Positions 8,682-16,761 of a stretch of 34,511 nt of DNA are shown in pieces. This DNA comes from Butyrivibrio sp. Lineage in GTDB: Bacteria > Bacillota > Clostridia > Lachnospirales > Lachnospiraceae. The DNA lies in NCBI GenBank assembly GCA_024694565.1, contig JAILJR010000198.1, forward strand, positions 1-34,511, given 5' to 3'. Position numbers and translations under genes: made by a program. The notes beneath the pieces are model-generated. The model was given only the letters and a program-made list of their open reading frames with translations, ran no database searches and had not been told where the DNA came from. Within the stretch, counting starts at the first letter, position 1, and each line of letters begins with the position of its first letter.

Positions 8682-10094
8682 TTATACAGGATATGCTCCG
8701 TTTTTGGTGTCAGCAGCTGTTACGTCAACCTTGTCCTGCTGAGCCATTCTGTATTTGAAGAAATCTGTTGCAACCTGTGGGAACAGTGCATAAGACAGTA
8801 CATCCTCGTCCTGCTGCTTCCAAGGCTTAACTTCTTCCTCGAACTGTTTGAGCTTGGGCTCAAGCTTGTCAGCAGGTCTGCAGGTGATTACTTCCCTGTC
8901 ACCGATGATCTTCTTCTGAACATCAGGATTGAAGGGCTTTATTGTCTTTCCATATTCACCGGCAAGAAGGTCCTTAGTCTGGTCAGTAGCAACCTTGTAT
9001 CTCTCGCCCATAAGAACGTTCATTACTGCCTGCGTTCCAACGATCTGTGATGAAGGTGTAACAAGCGGAGGCTCACCAAAGTCCTTACGAACCTGAGGAA
9101 TTTCCTCAAGAACTGTATCATACTTGTCACTTGCATTCTGCTCTTTCAGCTGGCTAACCATGTTGGAAAGCATTCCGCCTGGTACCTGATACATAAGAGT
9201 CTTGATGTTAACACCAAGAACCTTAGGATCCATAAGTCCGCTCTTAAGACACTCTTCTCTGTAAGGTCTGAAGTGATCTGCAATCTTTGCAAGAAGCTTC
9301 TGATCAAGACCTGTCTCGAAGGGCTGGCCTTTAAATGCCTCAACCATAACCTCTGTTGCAGGCTGAGATGTACCAAGTGCAAATGGAGAAATTGCGCAGT
9401 CAATGATATCAACACCTGCCTCAGCAGCCTTCATGTATGTCATGCTGGCAACACCTGAGGTGTAGTGAGTGTGCAGGTCGATAGGAAGCTTTGTTGCACT
9501 CTTAAGAGCCTTGACAAGCTTCTCAGCCTCATAAGGAAGAAGAAGTCCTGCCATATCCTTGATACAGATAGAATCTGCACCCATGCTCTCAATATCCTTG
9601 GCAACGCTCATCCAGTATTCTTCAGTGTAAGCATCACCAAGTGTATATGCAAGAGCTATCTGAGCATGACCACCCTCTTTTTTAGTAGCCTTTACAGATG
9701 CTTCAAGGTTACGAAGGTCATTCAGACAGTCAAATATTCTGATATTGTCAATACCGTTTGCAATAGATTTCTGAACGAAGTACTCTACTACATCATCGGG
9801 ATAGTGCTTGTATCCAAGGATATTCTGTCCACGAAGAAGCATCTGAAGCTTTGTGTTCTTAAATCCTGCGCGGAGCTTACGGAGTCTCTCCCACGGATCC
9901 TCTTTAAGGAATCTCATGCAGGCGTCGAACGTAGCACCTCCCCAGCACTCAACTGCATTGTATCCAACCTTATCCATTGTATCAATTATCGGCAACATAA
10001 CCTCAGTGGGCATTCTGGTTGCGATAAGAGACTGATGCGCATCACGAAGTACAGTCTCATTGATACGAACCGGCTTTTTTTGTATTTCTGCCAT
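8682..10094 (-). CDS. oadA: OadA/5S-type carboxyltransferase (pyruvate/oxaloacetate)
   Basis: 470 residues of the pyruvate carboxylase/oxaloacetate decarboxylase carboxyltransferase fold. Metal and carbamyl-lysine site residues are visible: RDAHQSLIATR with Asp18, ICIKDMAG with the carboxylated Lys179, and DLHTHYTSG with His208 and His210. It moves a carboxyl group between biotin and pyruvate/oxaloacetate. Classical OadA is near 590 residues with a C-terminal biotin domain; this protein ends before that domain, and the biotin carrier is the separate gene at 11330-11692, as with the 5S subunit of Propionibacterium transcarboxylase. An AAAGGA box precedes the ATG. It is the last gene of the operon. 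Confidence 0.9.
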   Translation of the reverse strand: MAEIQKKPVRINETVLRDAHQSLIATRMPTEVMLPIIDTMDKVGYNAVECWGGATFDACMRFLKEDPWERLRKLRAGFKNTKLQMLLRGQNILGYKHYPDDVVEYFVQKSIANGIDNIRIFDCLNDLRNLEASVKATKKEGGHAQIALAYTLGDAYTEEYWMSVAKDIESMGADSICIKDMAGLLLPYEAEKLVKALKSATKLPIDLHTHYTSGVASMTYMKAAEAGVDIIDCAISPFALGTSQPATEVMVEAFKGQPFETGLDQKLLAKIADHFRPYREECLKSGLMDPKVLGVNIKTLMYQVPGGMLSNMVSQLKEQNASDKYDTVLEEIPQVRKDFGEPPLVTPSSQIVGTQAVMNVLMGERYKVATDQTKDLLAGEYGKTIKPFNPDVQKKIIGDREVITCRPADKLEPKLKQFEEEVKPWKQQDEDVLSYALFPQVATDFFKYRMAQQDKVDVTAADTKNGAYPV

Positions 10095-10140
10095 ATCTGT
10101 TATCCTTTCTATACAAAATTTTTAATTAAATACGAAACTT

Positions 10141-11283
10141 TTATACACCAAATACAGCCATAAATGTTCCGGCTACGACTGCTGTACCGATAACTCCGGC
10201 AACATTGGGTCCCATAGCGTGCATGAGCAGGAAGTTGGAAGGATCATACTCTGAACCAACCTTCTGTGAAACACGGGCTGCCATAGGAACCGCTGAAACT
10301 CCGGCAGATCCAATAAGCGGATTGATCTTGCCTCCTGTGATAAAGCAAAGGAGCTTACCCAAAAGACAACCGGCTGCAGTTCCAAAAGCAAAGGCTATAA
10401 GACCGAGAACAACGATGATAAGTGTTGTTGTGTTAAGGAAAGCCTCAGCACTTGTTGTAGCTCCTACAGAAGTTCCCAGGAGAATAACAACGATATACAT
10501 AAGCGCATTGGAAGCTGTATCCTGGAGCTGACGTACAACGCCTGACTCTCTGAAAAGATTTCCAAGCATCAGCATTCCGATAAGAGGAGCTGTTGTAGGA
10601 AGAATCATGCTTACAACAATCGTAACAATGATAGGGAACAGAATCTTTTCAAGCTTGGATACTTCGCGGAGCTGCTGCATCCTTATCTTTCTCTCCCTGT
10701 CAGTTGTGAGTGCCTTCATTATAGGAGGCTGGATCATAGGAACAAGTGCCATGTAGGAATAAGCTGCCACAGCAATAGGTCCGAGGATTGATGTCTGATG
10801 AAGCTTTGAAGCCAGGAAAATTGATGTAGGGCCGTCTGCTCCACCGATAATTGATACAGCAGCTGCCTGCTGATCATTAAATCCAAAAAAGATTGCCATG
10901 AAGTAAGCTGAAAAGATACCGAACTGAGCGCCGGCTCCCATCAGGAAGCTTATAGGATTGGCAATAAGTGGTCCAAAGTCTGTCATAGCTCCTACGCCAA
11001 GGAATATCAGTGAAGGAAGGATGGCATACTCGTCGAGAATGTAAAAATAATGTAAAAGTCCGCCTGCTGCACCGGCTGTAGGCTCTGCCATAATTTCAGG
11101 ATAGATATTAACCAGCAGCATACCAAAAGAAATCGGCACAAGAAGCAGGGGCTCAAATCCCTTGGCAATGGCAAGATACATGAAAATAAGCGCCACAACA
11201 ACCATTATGTAGTTGCCGGGGGTCATTGTCGTAAATGCCGTCTGTTGCCAGAGATTAGATAATGTATTAGCTATGTAATCCAT
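10141..11283 (-). CDS. oadB: Na+-pumping decarboxylase beta subunit
   Basis: 380 residues, strongly hydrophobic, about nine to eleven membrane segments. Family signatures are intact: [13 protein letters not shown] with the key aspartate, [13 protein letters not shown] with the polar residues of the Na+ path, and a C-terminal [14 protein letters not shown] ... [17 protein letters not shown]. Members (OadB, MmdB, GcdB) decarboxylate carboxybiotin and export Na+. It sits between the biotin carrier and the OadA-like subunit. A GAGGA box precedes the ATG. The name oadB is by family; the substrate of the whole enzyme depends on the two carboxyltransferases encoded with it. Confidence 0.94.
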   Translation of the reverse strand: MDYIANTLSNLWQQTAFTTMTPGNYIMVVVALIFMYLAIAKGFEPLLLVPISFGMLLVNIYPEIMAEPTAGAAGGLLHYFYILDEYAILPSLIFLGVGAMTDFGPLIANPISFLMGAGAQFGIFSAYFMAIFFGFNDQQAAAVSIIGGADGPTSIFLASKLHQTSILGPIAVAAYSYMALVPMIQPPIMKALTTDRERKIRMQQLREVSKLEKILFPIIVTIVVSMILPTTAPLIGMLMLGNLFRESGVVRQLQDTASNALMYIVVILLGTSVGATTSAEAFLNTTTLIIVVLGLIAFAFGTAAGCLLGKLLCFITGGKINPLIGSAGVSAVPMAARVSQKVGSEYDPSNFLLMHAMGPNVAGVIGTAVVAGTFMAVFGV

Positions 11284-11329
11284 TTGTATCCTCTTTCTGT
11301 TTTTTCAAACTGTGATTTCAAAACGCTGA

Positions 11330-11692
11330 TCAGTTAAGTGTAGCGAGAACTCTTCCTGCTTCAACAGAATCACCGGCAGCTACATCGATACTTGCAACTG
11401 TTCCATCTGAAGGAGCAACCATAGGGATCTCCATCTTCATAGACTCAAGAGTGATAACAGCGTCGCCCTTCTTTACAGCCTCTCCTACGTTCTTCTCAAT
11501 ACGAAGGACCTTTCCGGCTGCTCCGGCTTCAATCTTGACAGAGCCTGCACCGGCACTTGCCTTCTTTGCAGGTGCTGCAGGAGCCTTTACAGGTGCTTTA
11601 GCGGGAGCTGCTGCAGGAGCTGCACCGCCTGCTCCCTCTTCTACTGTTACATCATATACGTTTCCGTTAACGGTTATAGTATAGTTTTTCAT
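11330..11692 (-). CDS. Biotin carboxyl carrier protein
   Basis: 120 residues from the ATG at 11692, which has an AAAGGA box; an upstream in-frame start at 11728 is less likely. A short N-terminal strand region (MKNYTITVNGNVYDVTVEE) leads to an Ala/Pro/Lys-rich flexible linker (about 21-50) and a biotinyl domain with ESMKMEI (biotinylated Lys86). It shuttles carboxybiotin between the two carboxyltransferases and the membrane pump. Size and layout match the 1.3S subunit of transcarboxylase and MmdC/GcdC-type carriers. Confidence 0.95.
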   Translation of the reverse strand: MKNYTITVNGNVYDVTVEEGAGGAAPAAAPAKAPVKAPAAPAKKASAGAGSVKIEAGAAGKVLRIEKNVGEAVKKGDAVITLESMKMEIPMVAPSDGTVASIDVAAGDSVEAGRVLATLN

Positions 11693-11709
11693 AATTGTTT
11701 TCCTTTCGA

Positions 11710-12567
11710 TTATCTGTTTTTCTTCCAATTGCTGTTTACTCTTCTAATGGACCTTACCTGGAAACCTTCAACAGAAGCACTTCCCTCATACGCTGCAATA
11801 GCTGCTGCAATTACTGCAACAAGCTCCTCGTCGTTTGAAAGATCCTCTTCCTTGTCAGCAATCTGCGTGATAGTGTTTTCGATTGACTTCTCAGTGATCT
11901 CCTTATCACTTTCCTTTTTCTTTCCGGCTCCGTTAATAATCGGGAACAGAGAAATGATAAGTGAAATGATGATCAGGATTGTGAAGGCCATTCCCATTCC
12001 AAGAAGTGTATTCAGTCCGGCATTCTGGAGCTTCTCACCTGTGGTCTTGTTGACTGTAACACCCATGTCGGTAGGTTCAAAGTTGTTGCCCATATAAATC
12101 TGAAGGAGTGCTGAATGCTTTGTTCCCTGAATGGTTCCGTCAATCACAAGAACGCCTTCTTTGTTGATATAGTACTGGACATCTATTACTTTTATATCAT
12201 TCGGAAGTGTTTCCGGCGAGTTGTAACCGATATCATTCAGCGCCTTATACCAGCTATCATAACCTGACTTGTTGACATTGTAATAATCGTCGTTGAATGT
12301 AAGCTCTCCTGTCTGCGGATTGACAATCATAGCCATGTCAAAATAGACATTCTCCTCAAAATTGTCAGGAGTTACTCCATTCATGTAGAGGTTCTCAAAA
12401 ATATCATCCTCAACGACATTCACATAATCAGTAATCTGCTGGGATGTGAATAATTTGGTGTGATATCTGCTTCCTTCTACAGTATTATAATTTACCGTAC
12501 TGCCGCAGGCAGTCAGTCCGAGAAGGCAGCTTATCATCACTCCCAAAGCCAAAATTTTATGTTTCAT
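11710..12567 (-). CDS. OadG-family subunit fused to a lipoprotein domain
   Basis: 285 residues from the ATG at 12567, preceded by GGGAG; an upstream ATG at 12585 overlaps the previous stop codon (TAATG). The N terminus is a lipoprotein signal with lipobox LTAC (Cys21), then about 160 residues predicted to be outside the cell (DUF-like, with YYINKEGVLVIDGTIQG). One membrane helix (MGMAFTILIIISLIISLFPII) follows, then a cytoplasmic tail ending EELVAVIAAAIAAYEG ... FQVRSIRRVNSNWKK, the signature of OadG/MmdD-type gamma or delta subunits. Those are usually near 80-120 residues, so the extracytoplasmic lipoprotein part is extra. It likely anchors and stabilises the pump complex. Confidence 0.85.
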   Translation of the reverse strand: MKHKILALGVMISCLLGLTACGSTVNYNTVEGSRYHTKLFTSQQITDYVNVVEDDIFENLYMNGVTPDNFEENVYFDMAMIVNPQTGELTFNDDYYNVNKSGYDSWYKALNDIGYNSPETLPNDIKVIDVQYYINKEGVLVIDGTIQGTKHSALLQIYMGNNFEPTDMGVTVNKTTGEKLQNAGLNTLLGMGMAFTILIIISLIISLFPIINGAGKKKESDKEITEKSIENTITQIADKEEDLSNDEELVAVIAAAIAAYEGSASVEGFQVRSIRRVNSNWKKNR

Positions 12568-12584
12568 TTTGAGTGCTCCCTTCA

Positions 12585-14015
12585 TTAAACTGTGCCATGT
12601 TTCTTGGCAGGACGCTCATCTCTCTTTGTAAAAAGCATCTCAAAGGCGCCTACCACATACTTTCTGGTATCTGCAGGCTCTACGATCTCATCTACATAGC
12701 CCCTTGCAGCAGCGCTCTTAACATTATTCTGAAGCTTGGCATACTCTGCAGCTGTCTTGGAAACTGTTTCTGCATCCTTGCCATCGCAGAGGATCTTTGC
12801 AGCAATATCTGCATTCATGGTTCCAATCTGAGCATCCGGCCAGCTGATAGTCACATCAGCACCGATTGCTTTGGAATTCATAACAACATAAGCACTTCCG
12901 AAGGCTTTCTCGGTAATGAGGTTAACCTTGGGAACTGTAGCATTTGCCAGAGCATACACAAGTCTTCCGGCTGCCTTGGACACATGTCTCTCATCACACT
13001 TGGATGAGCCAAAGCCGGATGCATTTGTAAGTGTAAGAACAGGCAGGTCAAAGGCATCGCAGAAGTTTATAAACTCAGCAGCCTTGTCAAGAGCATGTGC
13101 AGTGAGTCTGTCCTCAAACTTCTCGCTCTCCTTGCCGTTTTCATCAAAGATCACTGTACGGTTGCCAACTATACCTACCGTTGCACCGTTGAGCTTGATA
13201 AAGCCTGTAACCATCTCTTTTGCATAGTTTCTCTTTGTCTCAAAGAATATGCCATTGTCTGAAATCTGTCCTGCAATAACAGCGGGATCACCTGCTGCTC
13301 CGTCAAGGTTCTCGCAGAGTCTGTTGAGGTCATCAGTGCACTCTGCGTAAGAATCTGTATCCTCATTGTTTGAAGGCAGCATAGATACAAGTTCCCTGAT
13401 CTGGGTGTAAATTGTATCCTCATCGGCAACAACATCAACAGTACCTACCTCACTGCTCTGCCACTTTGCGCAGGAAGTATCCAGCTTCTCCTTGTAATTC
13501 CCCTCAAGTACGTTTGGAGAATTAACAAAGAGTCTGCCCTTTGAAGACTCCATGAATGTGAAGTCAGTGATCGAAGGAATAAGTGCAAGTCCTCCACCGC
13601 AGCTTCCAAATACTGCTGTAATCTGAGGTACAACCCCGGAAGCTTCCACCTGCTTTAAATAAATCTCACCAAACGCGTTGAGTGCATCGCATCCCTCCTG
13701 AAGACGCATACCTGCCGAATCGATAAGTCCGATTACAGGTGAGCCGGTCTTGATGGCAAGGTCGTACAGGCGAACGATCTTCCTGGCATGCATTTCACCG
13801 ACTGATCCGCCAAGTACTGACGAATCCTGGCTGTAAACATATACCAGGTTACCGTCAATAACACCATATCCGGTAACAACGCCGTCTGATGGTGTCTCTT
13901 CCTGTTTCAAATTGAAATCCGTGTTTCTTGCGGTCACAAGTGCGCCAATTTCAACGAAACTGTTTTCATCGAGCAAAGCATTGATTCTTTGACTCGCTTG
14001 TGAAGAACTACTCAT
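12585..14015 (-). CDS. MmdA/12S-type acyl-CoA carboxyltransferase
   Basis: 476 residues from the ATG at 14015, with a clear GGAGG box. It has both halves of the crotonase-fold carboxyltransferase: an N-terminal half with GSVGEMHARKIVRLYDLA, GLIDSAGMRLQEG and FGSCGGGLALIP, and a C-terminal half with NASGFGSSKCDERHVSKAAGRLVYALA, ITEKAFGSAYVVMNSKAIGAD and WPDAQIGTM. The closest known roles are methylmalonyl-CoA decarboxylase alpha subunit, the 12S subunit of transcarboxylase, and propionyl/acetyl-CoA carboxyltransferases. The acyl-CoA cannot be fixed from sequence inspection. It is the first gene of the five-gene operon. Confidence 0.9.
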   Translation of the reverse strand: MSSSSQASQRINALLDENSFVEIGALVTARNTDFNLKQEETPSDGVVTGYGVIDGNLVYVYSQDSSVLGGSVGEMHARKIVRLYDLAIKTGSPVIGLIDSAGMRLQEGCDALNAFGEIYLKQVEASGVVPQITAVFGSCGGGLALIPSITDFTFMESSKGRLFVNSPNVLEGNYKEKLDTSCAKWQSSEVGTVDVVADEDTIYTQIRELVSMLPSNNEDTDSYAECTDDLNRLCENLDGAAGDPAVIAGQISDNGIFFETKRNYAKEMVTGFIKLNGATVGIVGNRTVIFDENGKESEKFEDRLTAHALDKAAEFINFCDAFDLPVLTLTNASGFGSSKCDERHVSKAAGRLVYALANATVPKVNLITEKAFGSAYVVMNSKAIGADVTISWPDAQIGTMNADIAAKILCDGKDAETVSKTAAEYAKLQNNVKSAAARGYVDEIVEPADTRKYVVGAFEMLFTKRDERPAKKHGTV

Positions 14016-14066
14016 TTCTTTACCTCCGTAAATGTATTTATATTGCATATTACCGCAACTTTAGTC

Positions 14067-14095
14067 AGAATATAGTATAACATAAAACCGCTCAA
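14067..14095 (-). promoter_or_regulatory. Candidate promoter of the carboxyltransferase operon
   Basis: Minus-strand -35 TTGAGC (complement of 14090-14095), 17-base spacer, -10 TATTCT (complement of 14067-14072); TATACT and TATATT lie in the same stretch at less favourable spacing. It directly abuts the scpB terminator T-run and lies about 50 bases upstream of the first ATG. Both boxes match consensus at only four positions. Confidence 0.4.
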
Positions 14096-14130
14096 AAAAA
14101 AGAAGAATGCAGAAAAAAGTTATGCATTCT
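14094..14130 (-). terminator. Intrinsic terminator after scpB
   Basis: AGAATGCA (14104-14111) and TGCATTCT (14123-14130) form an 8-bp stem with an 11-base loop. On the minus strand it is followed after TC by a run of eight T (complement of 14094-14101). It is about 40 bases beyond the scpB stop and separates the chromosome-segregation genes from the carboxyltransferase operon. Confidence 0.88.
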
Positions 14131-14168
14131 CCTTTTATGTTCAAAATATCGTCGATGATAAGCTTTTG

Positions 14169-14738
14169 TCATATGTCCAGTTTGAGATTTATTTCCTGTT
14201 CTGCCTGGGCTTTGAACTCCTCTACCTGAACGGTTCCTATGGTCGGGAGCTCTTCAAGGCTCCTTACACCAAAGCTTCGAAGAAATTCCTCAGTGGTGCC
14301 AAAGAGCAATGGGCGGCCCGGAGCGTCAAGCCTTCCAAGCTCCTGGACAAGGCCAAATTCCACAAGACGGTTTACGGCATGGTCGCTGTTTACCCCCCTT
14401 ATCTTTTCTACTTCAAGCCTTGTGATAGGCTGCTTGTAGGCTATGATCGACAAGGTTTCCATCAGAGAATCCGTCAGAGTTGCTTTCTTAGGCGACTTGG
14501 CAATCTTTACAAGATATTCGTACATCTCTTTTTTAGTACAGAGCTGAACGGCTTTTTCCAGCTCTATTAAGCCTATGCCGCTGTCGGTCTTTTTATATTT
14601 GTCCTTGAGATACTCTATAAATCCCCTTACCTCTTTGGGCTCTGCATCCATGGCCTTAGCCATTGCGTTTATCTCCACGGATTCACCCATCGTAAACAGA
14701 ATTGCCTCAACGATAGCTGCTCCTTCTTCTCTGTTCAT
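14169..14738 (-). CDS. scpB: Segregation and condensation protein B
   Basis: 189 residues, the usual size. Two winged-helix domains are recognisable, with AAIVEAILFTMGESVEI at the start, then TLSIIAYKQPITRLEVEKIRGVNSDHAVNRLVEFGLVQELGRLDAPGRPLLFGTTEEFLRSFGV, which is strongly characteristic of ScpB. It is the kleisin-associated subunit of the SMC-ScpAB condensin that compacts and segregates the chromosome. The start lies one base after the scpA stop codon, so the two are co-translated. Confidence 0.96.
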   Translation of the reverse strand: MNREEGAAIVEAILFTMGESVEINAMAKAMDAEPKEVRGFIEYLKDKYKKTDSGIGLIELEKAVQLCTKKEMYEYLVKIAKSPKKATLTDSLMETLSIIAYKQPITRLEVEKIRGVNSDHAVNRLVEFGLVQELGRLDAPGRPLLFGTTEEFLRSFGVRSLEELPTIGTVQVEEFKAQAEQEINLKLDI

Positions 14739-14739
14739 A

Positions 14740-15489
14740 TCAGCCAGCCTTTCTGGAAGTTATCATAATATCTCCAAAGGTCTCTTCCTGCTCTATTTCA
14801 ATCTCACCAAGCTTCATTTCCTCAAGCATCACAAGAAAAGTGACTATGATCTCAGTCTTGGAATGCGACTTTTCCAGAAGGGACCTGAAGCTGAAGCGCT
14901 GATGCTCACGTATGTATGCCCGAATATACAGTGTCTTTTCGTCCATATCTATCTCTTCCTTCTCGATATTTCCGAATTTACTCCTGATCGGGTCAACCTT
15001 ATCCTCCTGGCGTTTTAAAAGATCATGAAATATCTCATTTAGCTTAGTCAGTGTGGCATCACCGATGAGATTGGTTAAGTCAAGCGGCATCTCATAATCT
15101 TTTACTTCCCTTGGAAGGTTCTTGTGTCTGTACCACTGAAGCTGTGCGTCCAGCTGTCTGTCCCGAAGCTCCAAAGCCATGTACTTATACATTTTGTACT
15201 CGAGCAGCTTTTCCACAAGCTCAGCTCTCGGATCCTCTTCCTCGCCTTCCTCATTGACTTCCCTTGGAAGCAGCATTTTGCACTTTATATCGATAAGTGT
15301 AGCAGCCATTACAAGAAATTCACTTGTGACATCCATATCCTCCCTTTTCATGGCGCTGATATACGCCATATACTGCTCGGTTATTGTCACAATAGGAATA
15401 TCATATATATCAACCTGGTTTTTGTCGATCAGATGCAGAAGAAGATCCAACGGTCCTTCAAACACCTGCAGTTTAATTTCAAGTGACAT
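14740..15489 (-). CDS. scpA: Segregation and condensation protein A
   Basis: 249 residues. The N terminus is the hallmark of ScpA kleisins: FEGPLDLLLHLIDKNQVDIYDIPI ... ITEQYMAYI, then FLVMAATLIDIKCKMLLPRE with an acidic loop. The C-terminal winged helix (FRSLLEKSHSKTEIIVTFLVMLEEMKLGEIEI) binds the Smc head. The ATG overlaps the end of the phosphoesterase gene by 11 bases, with GGGGAG inside that gene, so the three genes are one transcript. Confidence 0.96.
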   Translation of the reverse strand: MSLEIKLQVFEGPLDLLLHLIDKNQVDIYDIPIVTITEQYMAYISAMKREDMDVTSEFLVMAATLIDIKCKMLLPREVNEEGEEEDPRAELVEKLLEYKMYKYMALELRDRQLDAQLQWYRHKNLPREVKDYEMPLDLTNLIGDATLTKLNEIFHDLLKRQEDKVDPIRSKFGNIEKEEIDMDEKTLYIRAYIREHQRFSFRSLLEKSHSKTEIIVTFLVMLEEMKLGEIEIEQEETFGDIMITSRKAG

Positions 15490-16369
15490 CCATTACTCCC
15501 CTGATCTTAATTAGTGAAACCTCCCCGGGATTGAATATCCTCACATGAATTGTATGGGTTCCAAGCCCGCAGCTGAGAATCATAGTATGACCATCAAGCT
15601 CATATTTTCCTCCGCTGTATTTTGGAAAAAGAGTGATTGCCGGCGATATTACGCCCCCTAAAAAGGGAAGCCTTACAATTCCTCCGTGGACGTGACCGGA
15701 TACGGTAACATCAGCCCCCCATTTTGCGTATTCCTCAAAATAAATAGGATTGTGGGCGATAAGGACCTGTAACTTATTCTTTTCAGCCATGTTCATATTC
15801 CCAAGCTTTAAAGCCATAAGCTCAGGTTCCATTTTCTTTTTCGTGACCTTCTGAAAATAGTCAAGATCAAGATCCAGACCGCTTATGCGTATATTCTTTC
15901 CCTCAATATCCACAGACTGGTTTTCAAGATATATAACGCCTGCTCTTTGGAGCCTGCTTCTGTATCTGTCAAAAAAGTTATTGTACTCCTTTGTATACAG
16001 CTTTATCTTCTCTTCGTGATTGCCGTTTGCGGCATATACCGGACGTTTCTTTGCAAGCTCACACAAAAGATGTGCTCCGGTTTCTGCATCGAGCTCACCC
16101 TTTATCTTTCTTGCTATGAACATGTCCCCGCCGCAAAGTATCACATCAGGGTCAAGATCATCAATAGCGCTTATGAGCCTCTTGTTTTCCTCGCCAAAGG
16201 TATAGCTGTGAAGATCTGTTAAGAAGACGAAGGTGTAATCTCCTTTGATCTTGGAGGTATTTATTTCATACCTTCGCACAATAAAGCTGTGGGTATCATG
16301 ATATATCACAAGAATACCCACTACTATCAGTACAATGACTACCATTACTATAATTATTGCCAGTTTCAT
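15479..16369 (-). CDS. Membrane-anchored calcineurin-like phosphoesterase
   Basis: 296 residues. One N-terminal membrane helix (IIIVMVVIVLIVVGILVI) is followed by a metallophosphoesterase domain with every metal-binding motif: FLTDLHS, CGGDMF, NGNHEEK, IAHNP and SGHVHGG. It resembles YkuE/YaeI-type enzymes, which act at the outer membrane face on lipid or phosphodiester substrates; the substrate here is unknown. Its ribosome binding site is weak (TAGG). Its ATG lies only 17 bases past the rpsU terminator T-run, so its expression probably depends on read-through from rpsU or on an unseen promoter inside rpsU. Confidence 0.9.
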   Translation of the reverse strand: MKLAIIIVMVVIVLIVVGILVIYHDTHSFIVRRYEINTSKIKGDYTFVFLTDLHSYTFGEENKRLISAIDDLDPDVILCGGDMFIARKIKGELDAETGAHLLCELAKKRPVYAANGNHEEKIKLYTKEYNNFFDRYRSRLQRAGVIYLENQSVDIEGKNIRISGLDLDLDYFQKVTKKKMEPELMALKLGNMNMAEKNKLQVLIAHNPIYFEEYAKWGADVTVSGHVHGGIVRLPFLGGVISPAITLFPKYSGGKYELDGHTMILSCGLGTHTIHVRIFNPGEVSLIKIRGVMDVT

Positions 16370-16386
16370 AAATTACCTATTATGAT

Positions 16387-16413
16387 AAAAAAGCCCCTGG
16401 ATTATCCAAGGGC
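16387..16413 (-). terminator. Intrinsic terminator (attenuator) after rpsU
   Basis: GCCCCTGGA (16393-16401) pairs with 16405-16413, giving nine pairs with one G-U and a 3-base loop. On the minus strand the stem is followed by six T (complement of 16387-16392). It sits just beyond the rpsU stop codon and 17 bases before the next start codon, so it would act as an attenuator for the phosphoesterase-scpA-scpB genes. Confidence 0.85.
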
Positions 16414-16426
16414 CTTTCGCATTGAT

Positions 16427-16603
16427 TTAGTTATATTTGCGCTTTCTTGCTGCTTCAGACTTCTTCTTACGTCGAACGCTAGGCTTCTCGTAGTGTTCTC
16501 TCTTACGAATCTCCTGCTGGATACCAGCCTTAGCGCAGCTTCTCTTAAAACGACGCAGCGCACTATCCAAAGTCTCGTTTTCTTTTACTACTACAGTTGA
16601 CAT
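16427..16603 (-). CDS. rpsU: Small ribosomal subunit protein bS21
   Basis: 58 residues, the normal size for bS21: [39 protein letters not shown], and a very basic tail [19 protein letters not shown]. It is part of the 30S subunit near the 16S 3' end and helps initiation. The longer open frame that continues upstream is not used: the ATG at 16603 is preceded by GGAGGG with an 11-base spacer. It has its own promoter downstream of alaS and a structured leader. Confidence 0.97.
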   Translation of the reverse strand: MSTVVVKENETLDSALRRFKRSCAKAGIQQEIRKREHYEKPSVRRKKKSEAARKRKYN

Positions 16604-16622
16604 CTCTACTCTTACCCTCCCT

Positions 16623-16680
16623 TCAGTCCCATTAAGTACATGACTGATTGGGTTATTTGTCATGCCTTGAGTCTTTAGGC
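16623..16680 (-). promoter_or_regulatory. Structured 5' leader of rpsU with competing hairpins
   Basis: Three inverted repeats lie in the roughly 80-base leader: GCCT/AGGC (16664-16667 with 16677-16680), CATGAC/GTCATG (16639-16644 with 16659-16664), and TCAGTC/GACTGA (16623-16628 with 16642-16647). The last two share bases 16642-16644 and cannot form at the same time. The third ends just before the GGAGGG ribosome binding site. This is seen in the sequence; a regulatory role is inference. Confidence 0.4.
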
Positions 16681-16695
16681 TCACATAACATGAAT

Positions 16696-16724
16696 ATTTA
16701 ACCATGAATTCGGCCATTCGTCAA
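16696..16724 (-). promoter_or_regulatory. rpsU promoter
   Basis: Minus-strand -35 TTGACG (complement of 16719-16724), 17-base spacer, extended -10 TGG-TTAAAT (-10 is the complement of 16696-16701). It lies in the 158-base gap between the alaS stop and the rpsU start, about 90 bases upstream of rpsU. Confidence 0.7.
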
Positions 16725-16761
16725 GTGTATTTTTAAAAATCTTTAAATTTATTGCAATCAA

